Part shown: positions 47,434-57,030 of the stretch, in pieces
Position numbering within the stretch: the first letter of the stretch is position 1
Layout: every line of letters begins with the position of its first letter
Assembly: GCA_021464245.1 (NCBI GenBank)
Contig: JADCRB010000037.1
Span: forward strand, 8,093,316-8,157,315
DNA length: 64,000 bases
DNA from: Carallia brachiata
Taxonomy: Eukaryota > Streptophyta > Magnoliopsida > Malpighiales > Rhizophoraceae
Direction of reading: 5' to 3'
The notes under the pieces: generated by a model
The model's database searches: none
Told to the model about the DNA's origin: nothing
Seen by the model: the letters and a program-made list of their open reading frames with translations, nothing else
Translations under genes and position numbers: made by a program

Positions 47434-47980
47434 TAGTAGTAAGATATAGAATTTAGAAGTATGAGTACTCACTGTCTTGTAGGACTTGTATAGAGTTGGT
47501 CTCTTCCACCTTAAAGTTCCTCGATGACAAGCCAAGGTCTTGTTAACTGATGATAGAATAGTGACGCTATTGGTATGAGTGATGACATCTACAGTAATCT
47601 TGATACGGAGTCGGTGGCAATTCTCCTAATATCAATATCACCGTAGCTCATTCTTATCTTGGAAAAGTCATTTAAATTGGGAGAAAATATATGAGGTTAT
47701 GATATTAAGACTCGAAATAAAGCATGCACGCTATAAATGAACCTGAAAACAATAGCCAGAAATATGAGGGTCAAGGCATCCAGCATTTGACAAGATGAAG
47801 TTCAAAACAAAATCAAAAAATTAAGGCTCGATTGGTATGATTTAAATTTTTTATTTTTTGTTTATTTTTTTTAAAATAAAAAACATATTTGGTATCATTT
47901 TTGTTTTTTTATTTTTTTTGTTAAAAAGTTGAAAGCATTTTTCAAAAAAAAAAGGAAAATAATAAAAGATGTTTTTTCAA
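47434..47980. other. Intergenic DNA
   Basis: No gene recognised. From about 47823 (ggctcgattggtatg) the sequence becomes T-rich and leads into the polypyrimidine tract. Confidence 0.5.
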
Positions 47981-48430
47981 TCTGTTTTCCACTTTCTTTT
48001 CTATATTTTTTCTCACAACCTTTTCTCCTTCTATCCACCATTTTCATCATATTTCTCTCCACTATTCTCTCTACTCATTCTCTCTCTACTTTTTCTCTCT
48101 CTACGCATTCGTTCTTTACCTACTCTCTGCTCATTCTCTCTCTACATATTTTTTCTCCATATTTTCTCTCAACCCTCTCTTTATATTCTCTTTCTAGTTA
48201 CTCTCTCTACCCTTACTCTCTCTACTCATCCTCTATTCCTGTCAACTCATTCTTGCTATACCCTTTTTCTCGCTTTCTCTTCTCATTTTCTCTTTTTATC
48301 CATTTTCTATCATTTCTCTGTAATCATTCTTTTTACTTTTCATCTCTCTATCAACTATTTTGTATATTTTTTTCTTTTTCTATTCATACTCTTTTTACTA
48401 TTTTTCACGCTATTCTTTTTTTATATGCCT
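47981..48430. repeat. ~450-bp polypyrimidine tract with TCTCTAC-type minisatellite
   Basis: The plus strand is almost entirely C and T with recurring ctctctac, tctctactcattctctc and ttttctc units. The long Ser/Leu/Phe-rich open frames here are a by-product of the pyrimidine bias and are not genes. Confidence 0.8.
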
Positions 48431-49393
48431 TTTTTATTTTTATAAAAAAAATGATAATAATAAATACAAAAATTCAGTAAATAGTAAAAGTAAAAAAATA
48501 AAAAATAAGAAATAGAAATAAAAAATTGACAGTATTTCTGGATTGGTCCTAAAGTGTTGAGGAAATTCTTTATTTGTTTTTGTCAAAATTTCCTTTTTGT
48601 GGTTCATCAGACGCCCTCTTTTTTTTTTTCTCCATTAATTTCGGTATTTGCCAAAAGACGGACGGGGAGTTTTAGCCAAACGGGGTAAAAATGAGTTTCA
48701 TTGTCGGATTCAATTTTGCCACGATGGGTTTGTCACGGGCGCACTTGATGGTGCGGTTGGAGGCTATGCTTCCTGTTGTAGGGTCGGGCCTCAAACTTCC
48801 AATTTTATTCTCAATGTCTTCCTGTTGGAGGCAAGGACAGATCCGGAACAATTCTTTTAGAGGGACAAATTTTTATATTCAAATATTATAATAAAAATAA
48901 TATATATTTAAAAAATAAAAAACTATTTATTTAAAATACTTAAACATTATAATTATTTTGTAAAAGATTTAAAATAATTTTTTATCTTCTGTATCATCAA
49001 AAAAAAAATTATATAAATAATAATACAATCATTTAGATATTTTTCTATCACTTAATTGCACAAGCAACTCTTTATATGACATTCATATACTTTTAAAAAT
49101 ATAATATGCTTTTGTCTATTCCTTTTCTTACAAATAATGTTTATTATTGATAATTTATTATATCAAAAAATAAGAATACATAGTAAAAAAGAATAAGAAA
49201 AGGATACTAATAACTATCCTTAGTAATATATAAAAAAATATTATGTATATTACATAAAGAAATAAGAGGGCAAAGGATTTAGAAAAATAAAAAAGACGAG
49301 TGGGTAAAGGATTAAGGAAAAAAAAAATGAAAAAAAAAACAACAGGAGGGACAAAAAAAATGAAGAAAAAAATTTAAAAAAAAAGTGAAGAGA
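48431..49393. other. Intergenic DNA preceding the LTR retrotransposon
   Basis: Overlapping short frames at 48648-48891 show no known family. The last ~150 bp before the insertion are strongly purine-rich (aggaaaaaaaaaatg, acaacaggaggg). Confidence 0.5.
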
Positions 49394-49398
49394 GGTGG
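49394..49398. repeat. Target-site duplication GGTGG (left)
   Basis: Five bases directly before the left LTR, identical to 59413-59417 directly after the right LTR. This shows a single integration event for the element. Confidence 0.93.
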
Positions 49399-50081
49399 TG
49401 TAAAGTGTAAATTTCGAGTCTAAAACAATTAAACTCGAAAATACAAAAATAAATTACAAATAAAAATTGTAAAAGAAAAGAAAATTTACGTGGGGTCGAT
49501 CTCCGTAGATCCTCCGATTAGTGTTCCTTTTTTTTTTGACTCCGTCAAGGGCTGCACGAGCTTGATCTGGACAGAAATAATTTCCACCGCTTTTTCTTGA
49601 ACTGGATAGACTGAAACTGTGTCCGATTTGGATGTTTTGACTACGTTTAGGAACCGTAGAGACTCGATCTGAGTTGATCTGACTTAATTTCACCGAGGGT
49701 CGAATGGACTTGTTCTCGGATGAGTTGCCTGGATTTTGCTGAGGGCCGTATGAGACTTAATCCCAGCCGAATTTGTAATATTTCGATTTTTTTTTTTACT
49801 ATCTCTCTTTCTTTTTTTTCTTTTTTTTTTCCTTTTTTCTTTTTTTTTTCTTTGCACTGCGCTTCGCTGCCCTTTTTTTCTTTTTTTCTTCTTTTTCTTC
49901 TTCTCTGCTTCTGCTTCTTTCTAATTGGGGGGAGGCCATTTATAGGCCTCCCCCATGCTTGCCACCAACCAATTGGTTGGTGGCATTAAAGGCAAAGGTT
50001 GGCAGCTGCCAACCTTCAAGGTTGGCGGCTGCCAACCATTATTATTATTATTTTTTTTATTTATTTATTTATTTGTTTACA
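49399..50081 (-). repeat. 3' LTR of the Tat element (683 bp)
   Basis: Begins tgtaaagtgtaaatttcgag and ends gtttaca on the plus strand, giving TG...CA ends. It carries a poly-T/poly-CT block and four consecutive palindromes (49928-50037). It is 34 bp longer than the other LTR because of low-complexity indels. Confidence 0.93.
49928..50037. other. Four stacked palindromes inside the LTR
   Basis: Inverted repeats in a row: gggggaggcc with its complement, 7-base loop (49928-49954); a perfect 22-bp palindrome ccaccaaccaattggttggt-gg (49962-49983); a perfect 18-bp palindrome ggttggcagctgccaacc (49997-50014); and ggttggc/gccaacc with a 4-base loop (50020-50037). The same set is kept in the other LTR (59264-59373). 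Confidence 0.9.
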
Positions 50082-50097
50082 AATGCCCCAACTTCAA
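50082..50097 (-). other. Polypurine tract (PPT)
   Basis: On the minus strand tgaagttggggcatt lies directly upstream of the 3' LTR. It is purine-rich with the gttggggcat form common in plant gypsy elements. It primes plus-strand DNA synthesis. Confidence 0.7.
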
Positions 50098-50436
50098 GGG
50101 TCGGTAAGAAAAATTTTTACAGAGATAATTCGAACCGAGTCTTGAAGTCCAGTTTGAAATTTGGAAAGTCCTGATGAACATTGAATCTTGGAGTCTTCTA
50201 TCTTTGACCATGTCCGCTGTTGTTGGATCGCAATAAAACCGATATGATCTTGAAGAAGTTAGCAGCCCAGCCAATATAGAAATTGAAGTCTTGGCTCCAG
50301 GTGCGTTCGAGCTTCCATGGCTGGCAAAGGCTGGCAAATTCTTTGAAGTTCCAAAGCTCTGGTGAGGATGATCCAGTAGGCAAAGAACTTGAACCTCCCC
50401 AAGAGGAAGGCAGGACCTTGGAACTTCAAGACCGGC

Positions 50437-50739
50437 TCACAGAGAGACTGACTGTAGTGATGATTTCCAAGTCTGCTTCGACGTAAGGAGAGTAGTTGGA
50501 ACTTCCCTGTACGTCGCTGCATCCAAAGAAAGATTAGGATAATTGCAGCTTCTCATCCCTCTGTGGTAGATGTGAACTAAGGAGAGTAGTTGGAACTCCA
50601 TGACACCGATGGCGTTGGAGACTGAGTTTCGAGGGCTTTTAGGGATCCCTCGAAGAAGACTACTCCTTCTTTTCTTAGCTCGTGCGCCTCCAACTTCTTG
50701 ATCGAAGAACTTCCTGAGACAAGTGCAGAGACTAGCCAT
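50437..50739 (-). CDS. Unrecognised 100-aa ORF in the extra region of the Tat element
   Basis: Starts MASLCTCLRKFFDQEVGG and contains a basic stretch (RAKKRRSSLLRG). The start codon lies in a favourable context (aaaagaaaatggct). A TATATATA box at 50794-50802 is about 55-60 bp upstream, consistent with an independent small transcription unit in sense with the element. I recognise no family. It could equally be an accidental open frame in the region between pol and the 3' LTR, and no homologue is visible in the window. Confidence 0.35.
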   Translation of the reverse strand: MASLCTCLRKFFDQEVGGARAKKRRSSLLRGIPKSPRNSVSNAIGVMEFQLLSLVHIYHRGMRSCNYPNLSLDAATYREVPTTLLTSKQTWKSSLQSVSL

Positions 50740-51016
50740 TTTCTTTTGAGAAAGAAGAGCTGAGGGGTGAATATTACAACTCGGGCATGCAGGATATATA
50801 TACAAATAATAAAGAGTTTTTTTTTTTTTTTTTTTTGAAAAGTCAAAAAAGGTATGCAGAATCGGTAGGGCCATCCACGTCCCTTTCCTGCATAAGAGAC
50901 AAAAGAGGCAGCGGCTGACGCGTGTCACGAAAGTCGTTACCGTGTGTGGCAGAAGTCGTTGCCGTGTGCTGCGGAAGTCGTTGCAGAAGTCGTTGCACCT
51001 TATCTTGTCGGCCGTC

Positions 51017-51632
51017 CTAGCGGGGCCCGAGGTGCAACTCCAAGTCAAGCTCGACCTCGTCTGGTGGGCCGATGATGTTGGCGTCGACGTCGCTTTCCGG
51101 CTGGTTGATGCTGCCGGAATATTCTGGAAAGAGAGGCAAAATTTCGCCGGAATGACTCCTGTGTGCTAGAAAAATTCCTCCTAGACTTAAGTATCTAGGA
51201 GGGATGAACCCTTGGCTGACTCCGTGAAACCACCAGGACCAGTATGTATGCTCCCATAGGCTACGGCTTTGATGAACGTACCGTGGAGAGACCATTGCAG
51301 TGGTAGAACTTGGGCCGGCTTCATTTGAGGGTGAAGCTGTACTGGTGAGATCTACTATAGGAACAACAGGCTGTGCTTTGGAAATACCATCTCTCAGCGC
51401 CATGTTTCCCTATGTCTCCGATTCTGGAACCAAAAATATACATTTTTTCCTTCGACTGCCCCTAGCGGGCGAAGTCGTGAGACAAGTTGGAGAATCTGTG
51501 TAGAGTTAGGGACAATACCTCCATCGTTGTAGAAGACTTCCTCCAAAATTTGCAGTTGTGCCATGGTCGGTTGCCACCTTGTGCGAGGTGACCTTTTTCT
51601 CCCTTGTCTTGAGGTTCTGCAACTGGTTCCAT
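51017..51632 (-). pseudogene. WUSCHEL-type (WOX) homeobox gene captured by the Tat element
   Basis: Sense-oriented with the element, between pol and the 3' LTR. From the ATG at 51632 a short acidic leader (MEPVAEPQDKGEK) runs into the homeodomain after a one-base loss in an A-run near 51592. The homeodomain (51585-51397) reads RTRWQPTMAQLQILEEVFYN, then LRPLGAVEGKNVYFWFQNRR. The EGKNV-WFQN helix 3 and the extra-length loops are specific to the WUS class. After a second frame change at about 51395 the protein continues to a WUS-box-like ILPLFPEYSG (51142-51113) and an EAR-like LDLELHLGP at the C-terminus, stop at 51017. No intron interrupts the homeodomain. Predicted length is about 205 aa if both breaks are ignored, which fits WUS/WOX proteins. 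WOX proteins are stem-cell transcription regulators that repress or activate targets in the nucleus. Confidence 0.8.
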
Positions 51633-51720
51633 CTTTCTTGCGGCAGAGGAGCAAAGGTCTTGGTATGTGGTGAAGATCGGTTGAGACTGATGCTGAGTTT
51701 CAGACTCAAACCCTCCGTTG

Positions 51721-51728
51721 CTTTTATA
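51721..51728 (-). promoter_or_regulatory. TATA box of the captured WOX-like gene
   Basis: TATAAAAG on the minus strand, about 90 bp upstream of the WOX-like ATG. The leader between them (acggagggtttgagtctgaa) has no upstream ATG. Confidence 0.55.
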
Positions 51729-51749
51729 TTTTTGGGCCGTTCACAGTTT

Positions 51750-51990
51750 ATACTCATGCGGGCCAGGAGTTGGATTGGATTTTGAACTTGGGTTCTGGAC
51801 TTGTTTGGACTTGGAATTTTTGGGTTTTGGGCTTTGGATTGGATTTGGGTCGAGTGTTTGGGCTTCTAGACTTGGATTTTTGGACTTGGGTCGAGTGTTT
51901 GGGTTTGGATTTGAATTTTTTGGATTTGGGTTGAGTGTTTGGGTTTTGACTTGGGCTCAAGTGTTTGGGTTTGGACTTTCGCTTGGTCTT
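51750..51990. repeat. Degenerate minisatellite upstream of the WOX-like gene
   Basis: Imperfect units around acttgggtcgagtgtttggg and ttggatttttggacttggg repeat about every 40-60 bp. On the minus strand this lies directly upstream of the WOX-like TATA box. Confidence 0.75.
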
Positions 51991-52006
51991 TCAGATCGGG
52001 ACTTCG

Positions 52007-52041
52007 CATTTTTTTTTTTTTGATTTTTTTTTTTTTTTTTT

Positions 52042-52082
<41 letters not shown>
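52007..52082. repeat. Long poly-T (minus-strand poly-A) tract after pol
   Basis: Almost uninterrupted T, broken only by gatt units, including a run of more than 40 T. On the element strand it is a long A-tract just after the pol stop codon. Confidence 0.9.
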
Positions 52083-52086
<4 letters not shown>

Positions 52087-52090
52087 ATAT

Positions 52091-53385
52091 TTACACATAA
52101 TACTGTTTCAGAAATTTACCATTGATTGGGCCGATTCGGACGCCTTCTTGGTCTGACAGCATGTAAGCGTTGTGAGTGTAGGCCTCCTGCACTAAGTATG
52201 GCCCGTCCCATTTGGAAGTAAGCTTGTCACCAGGCCGATGCTTCATGTTGATGGGCCGTCGCACTGCAAGAACAAGTCTCCAACTTGAAAAGATCGAGGG
52301 CGGACCCTGCGGTTGAACGTGTTGGTGAGCCGGGCTTGGTAGCACTCAAGTTGCTGTTGTGCTTCGAGCCTCCTTTCATCGGGCTTCTAACTCATCCAGA
52401 CGTAGGCGAGCATTCTCTCCTGTGTGAGTCCTTCCAGAACAGCCATGCGAGGGATGGAATCTGTGTTTCCAACGGCAGTATTGCTTCGACACCGTAGACA
52501 AGTGAGTATGGCGTCGCCTGTGTTGGAGTCCGGTAAGTTGTACGATACGCCCATAATGCCTCCGGAATTCTGTCATGCCAATCTCTTTTGGATTTAGAGA
52601 CTACCTTCCGCAACAGGTTGCATAAGGTCTTGTTGAATGCTTCGGCCAAGCCATTTGCTGGGGCATTGTACATGGATGACTTGTACTGCTTGAACTTGAA
52701 CTTCTCGCAGAGCTTGTCGATTAAGCTGTTGTAGAACTGCTTACCATTATCAGTGATGATGAATCGAGGGACTCCATAGCGATAGATCAGCTGAGTCCGG
52801 ATGAAATTGGCAACATGCTCCTTCTTTACCTCTCTAAGTGGAATGGCTTCAGCCCATTTTGAGAAGTAGTCGGTTGCTGCGAGGATGTACAGGTGACCCA
52901 GGGATGACTTTGGCAAGGGCCCCACTAAGTCGAGACCCCAAGCTTCAAAGGGCCAGGATGAGACAGTTGGATGCAGTGGCTCCGGTGGTTGATGTATGTA
53001 ATTCGCATGAAATTGACAAGCTTGACAGTTTTAGCAAACTCAATTGAATCACGTACCATGGTTGGCCAGTAGTATCCCATCCTTCTGAGTTGGAAGTGCA
53101 ACTTAGGCCCGATTGATGTCCGCCACAAACACCAGAATGTGCTTCAGTGAGAGCCTGTTTTGCCTCTTCATTGGCTAGGCAGCGAAGTAGAACTCCATCA
53201 AAAGACCTTCGATACAGAGCATTTGAGATATATGAACCGGGGAGCTCGTCGTTGAATTTCTGTCTTATGACGACGATCTTCAGGCAGCTTCCCGTGCTGT
53301 AGATAGTCAATGATTGGTTGGCGCCAATCTTCGTCCTCCGCGAGACGTACAGATACAGCGTTGGCTGCTGTAGTTTCTTCATCAT
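52091..53385 (-). pseudogene. Tat element integrase (frameshifted)
   Basis: Integrates the cDNA copy. The zinc-binding N-terminal part appears around LTEAHSGVCGGHQSG (H-H), then in a second frame MGYYWPTMVRDSIEFAKT. The catalytic core (52392-52960) carries the D,D,E residues in LDLVGPLPKSS, FIITDNGKQF and PANGLAEAFNKTL. The C-terminal part in another frame ends SKWDGPYLVQEAYTHNAYML, RIGPINGKFLKQYYV and a stop at 52091. At least three frame changes break the domain. No chromodomain is visible at the C-terminus, as usual for Tat and Athila elements and unlike chromoviruses. Confidence 0.88.
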
Positions 53386-53443
53386 CCTTTTGTGGCACTA
53401 TCCATTTCTGACATACAGCAACAACTGTAGCCTGGATTTCTGA

Positions 53444-53834
53444 CTTTGCAAGAGAAGTAGCCAGGTTAGCCAACGCGTCTGCCTGAGTGTTTTCTCGTCG
53501 AGGCACATGCTCCAAGGTGATGCTTTCAAATTCATCCATTAGCTGTCGAGCACGTTGATGGTAAGGCGCAAGGTCCTCTTTCTTCACGTCATACAATCCT
53601 GTAAGTTGGTTGATGACGAGCTGGGAATCTCCATGGACTTCTATAGTTGGAATCTTCATATCGACAGCCATTTGAAGACCAATGATCAAAGCCTGGTATT
53701 CAGCAACATTATTTGAACATAACTCACCGAGAATGATAGCATATGGTAGTATTTGTCGTTGAGGGGGTGACAAACACTATGCCGGCACCAGCACCATCAC
53801 GCCTTGCTGCACCATCAAAGAACATCGTCCATGG
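53444..53834 (-). pseudogene. Tat element second RNase H (archaeal-type, aRNH)
   Basis: Lies between the first RNase H and integrase. Catalytic acidic residues are all recognisable: Asp in TMFFDGAARRDGAG, Glu in NNVAEYQALIIGL, Asp in VHGDSQLVINQL and Asp in RRENTQADALANLA. A one-base loss in a C-run near 53760 (caccccctcaac) separates the first motif from the rest. This extra domain is the marker of the Tat lineage and probably supplies the RNase H activity, because the upstream domain has lost key residues. Confidence 0.9.
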
Positions 53835-53914
53835 TGGCAGTGTCTCAATGTGAAAGACCTCTTCATCTGGAAGATCATCTGTGAACTCCCAATCTGACGG
53901 AACAGGGTGATCTG

Positions 53915-54285
53915 CAAGGAAGTCTGCTAGAGCTTGTCCTTTGACTGCTTTTTGAGGCACGTAGACAATGTCGTAGCTTTGTAGGATTACTGCCCACTTG
54001 GCAAGTCGTCCTGACAAGATTGGTCTGGATAAGATATATTTGACAGGATCAGCTCTGGCAATGAGACGTACCGTGTGAGCTTGCATGTAGTGCCTCAGCT
54101 TGTCAATGGCAAAGAACAGTGCTAGACATGTCTTTTCAATGGGCGAATAACTCAGCTCCGGACCATTTAGTGTTCTGCTCAAGTAGTACAGGGCAACTTC
54201 CTTTCCCTGCTCATTTTCCTGTGCAAGCAAGGCTCCCAAAGATCTTTCCTGTGCTGCAATGTAGAGAATCAACGACTTTCCTTGA
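53915..54285 (-). pseudogene. Tat element first RNase H (gypsy-type, degenerate)
   Basis: Contiguous with RT in one open frame. The family DAS-type start of the domain is replaced by YIAAQERSLGALLAQ, so the first catalytic Asp is gone. Downstream landmarks remain: YYLSRTLNGPELSYSPIEK, ALFFAIDKLRHYM and WAVILQSYDIVYVP. In Tat elements this domain persists as a connection or structural domain after acquisition of the second RNase H. Confidence 0.85.
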
Positions 54286-54385
54286 ATTGGAGCACCTAGG
54301 ACCGGTGGATTGGAAAGTACTTCTTTATGCTCAAAGGCTTTGCTGCAAGCTTCGTCCCACTCGAAGTTGACATCCTTCTTCATCA

Positions 54386-55410
54386 ACCGATGGAAAGGTT
54401 GACATCTCCCAGCTAAATTGGAGATGAAACGGCGAATGTAGGCCAGCTTTCCTTGTAGACTTCGCAGCTCGTGCAGGTTTTTAGGTTCAGGCATCTTTTG
54501 AATTGCCTCAACCTTTGACTGATCAACTTCGATTCCACGATGGCGCACCACGAACCCAAGAAACTTTCCTGATGTGACACCGAATGCGCACTTGAGAGGG
54601 TTCATTTTGAGCTGATGCCTCCGAAGTCTTTCGAACACTGTCTTGAGATCCTCGAGGTGGTCTTTGCGCTTCTTAGTCTTTACAACTAAGTCATCAACAT
54701 AACATTCTACAATCTTGTGCAGCATGTCATCAAAAATTTTTTGCATAGCACGTTGATAAGTGGCGCCAGCATTTTTCAATCCAAACGGCATAACTTTGTA
54801 GCAGTATATACCTTTTGGGGTGCGGAATGCTGTCAACTCCTCGTCTTCTGGTGCCATTCTGATTTGGTTATAGCCTGAAGAACCATCCATGAAGGACAAT
54901 GCTTCGTGACCCGTTGTTGCATCGACTGTGATCTCCGTTATGGGCAATGGAAAGTCATCTTTCGGGCAGGCCTTGTTAAGATCTCGAAAATCAACACATA
55001 CCCTCAACTGTCCATTCTTCTTTCTTACGGGACAATGTTGGCAATCCACGTTGGGTAGGTGACCTCTCGGATGAAGCCAGCATTGATCAGCTTGTTCACC
55101 TCCTCCTCGATTTGTGGAATGAGTTCCGGGCGGAACCGTCGTTGTGGCTGCTTGACAGAACGAACACCCTTCTTTACTGCTAGACGATGCACCGCAATTT
55201 TGGGTCAAGTCCAGGCATTTCTTTGTAACTCCATGCGAACACGTCCCTGTATTGACTTAATACCTGAACATATTCTTGCTCTTCTTCTGCAGTAAGTAAA
55301 GCACTTACAAATGTAGGTCGAGGATCTTCCGGAGAGCCAAGATTGACCTCCTTGAGTTCATCAACAGTTGCTTGGCCACCATCTTCAAGTTCCGGGGGAG
55401 CCTCCTTCAC
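54386..55410 (-). pseudogene. Tat element reverse transcriptase with its N-terminal linker
   Basis: Copies the element RNA into DNA. The linker (55410-55180) reads PEDPRPTFVSALL and YRDVFAWSYKEMPGLDP. A one-base loss in an A-run near 55195 and a second near 55030 put the finger region (RFRPELIPQIEEEVNKLI) in another frame. RT proper then reads VRKKNGQLRVCVDFRDLNKA, SFMDGSSGYNQIRMAPED, YKVMPFGLKNAGATYQRAM and the catalytic YVDDLVV (54701-54681), with LKCAFGVTSGKFLGFVV after it. The YVDD core is intact. Confidence 0.92.
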
Positions 55411-56030
55411 TTCACCATCTGATGAGTCAGACTCAGCCTCCTCGCTAATTGTGACATGAAATGAACCTCTGACTTCACCTTCTTTGTTTGACTGGATAAG
55501 CCTGTCTGTTTGGTGGTGGTGGTGATGGCACGTGCATCAGCTGCTCGGCTTCGGCTCTTTAGCGTGATCCGCACAGGTGACTTCTCCTGATAGCCTAAGC
55601 CAGGTCGGGACTGTGATGTTTGAGAAGCGGCGCCATGTGTGGACGGCAGCGTACCCATTGTGCTCGGGTTTGAGAAGTCATAGCCCGCCTTTGCCAAAAG
55701 CTTGTATGCATTAGGATCAAATCCTTGTGTTCTTCTTTCTGGAAGTGAGCCGCCTTCGACTGCCCCCGTGTGTGGTTTGACGAAGCCTTTTAATGGTTTT
55801 GAAGACAAAACCGGCTCAATCTTTGGTATCGGCAGAGTGTAAGTCTCCTTCAGGTTGTGCAGCTCCTTTGTTTTGGGTTGGCTATGACCTTGCTCCTGTT
55901 TAAGATCAATACAATAAGAGAAAGGGGGTTGACCTTCTGAGCGTCGTGACTTGGCACATAGCGTAGGACTGGAGTGGAGCTTGAAGATGCAACATCCTTC
56001 GGACGAAGTTCAGCAGGCTGTGGCAGCTTT
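55411..56030 (-). pseudogene. Protease-RT linker region of the Tat element
   Basis: Low-conservation polyprotein sequence rich in Ser, Pro and Lys, with a recognisable GFDPNAYKLLAKAGYDFSNP segment (about 55735-55680) that is common before RT in this group. Frames change several times. Confidence 0.7.
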
Positions 56031-56615
56031 TCATTTGTTGGAGCCTGGGTTGGCATTGGCAGGTTCTTCGACAGCTTTTCCCTTTTTGTGGATGCCCCCA
56101 GTCCAAGTAGCTTTTGACGGAATGATCTCCGGATTGTCTGTGTCAGTGTAGAAGACTGCATCCGCCAAATGTGATTCAGCATCATCGAACGGCTTTAAGT
56201 CAGCATTGACCTTTTGAACGCCACCATTGTAGTACTTGAAACACTGATGCAGGCTTGAGAGCACAACTCCATTTCCATGAATCCACGGTCGTCCTAGCAA
56301 CATCTTATATGTGGTACGTGCATCAATCACGTGAAATAGAGTGCTAGAAGTGAGATTACCGATAGTAGCTCCAAGCGAATCATCCCAATTGCTTTCTGTC
56401 CTCCTTGATTAAAGCCATGAATCATCAAGCGGCTGTCTGATAATTCATCAACCGATGCCGAGCTCCTTTATGGTGGATTTTGGGATAATATTGACTGCTG
56501 AGCCATCGTCGATCAGAATACGTCGACCTTCTGTTCTTTCACATAGCCTGATACATACAGCGGCCGATTGTGGGGTTTGGACCCCAGCAGGAGATCCTCA
56601 TCTGAAAATGAGATA
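56031..56615 (-). pseudogene. Tat element aspartic protease (frameshifted)
   Basis: Processes the polyprotein. The segment begins DEDLLLGSKPHNRPLYVSGY (56605-56545), shifts frame, then shows the active-site region ILIDDGSAVNIIPKSTIKEL. It shifts again to SDSRLMIHGFNQGG and ends in FHVIDARTTYKMLLGRPWIH. The catalytic Asp precedes GSA as in related plant elements. Three single-base frame breaks occur within about 200 bp. Confidence 0.8.
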
Positions 56616-56894
56616 GCAGAGTAACATCCGACGTGATTTTGGTCCGCCTGTTGCTCCGCTGAGTTAGATCATTTGATGGCTGTGATTCAGCTGAGGTCTG
56701 GAGAGTATTGCGACTTGATTTTGCCACACTTCTGTTGTTTGCAAAGCTGTAAACAGCTGAGGGTTAGCGAGAAGGGTTTGGAGAGCTTCATATACCTTCT
56801 CCGTTGTCGACTTTTTGTTGTCGAGCGGCTCCTCCTTACGGTGTGTCACTCTTCTGATGGTTTTGAAGTGATGGTGGTCTGGTTTGCAGAGTTA

Positions 56895-57000
56895 TGCCTT
56901 CCTGGTCCAGAATGATTTTATTCTGGCTTTTGAGCTTCATGATTAGCTCCTTCAGGACGAAACACTTCTCGGTTGGATGACTTACTATCCGGTGATATTT
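56895..57000 (-). pseudogene. Tat element zinc-knuckle-like motif (CX2HX4HX4C)
   Basis: The minus-strand frame reads FCKYHRIVSHPTEKCFVLKE. Spacing equals that of the retroviral CCHC knuckle, with His in place of the second Cys. It lies between gag and protease and probably binds RNA. Confidence 0.75.
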
Positions 57001-57030
57001 GCAGAATCTGGATCGCTGACTCGATCCTTT

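Noticed and set aside
47929..48480. Long Ser/Leu/Phe-rich open frames (up to 183 codons) on the plus strand
   Set aside because: They arise from the polypyrimidine tract; two overlapping frames are equally long and neither shows protein-like composition.
47823..48560. Possible MITE bounded by ctcgattggtatg and ggattggtcc
   Set aside because: The two ends are in the same orientation and not inverted, so terminal inverted repeats are not supported.
51718..52023. 101-codon Gly/Leu/Phe-rich frame on the plus strand
   Set aside because: A translation of the degenerate minisatellite upstream of the WOX-like gene, antisense to the element.
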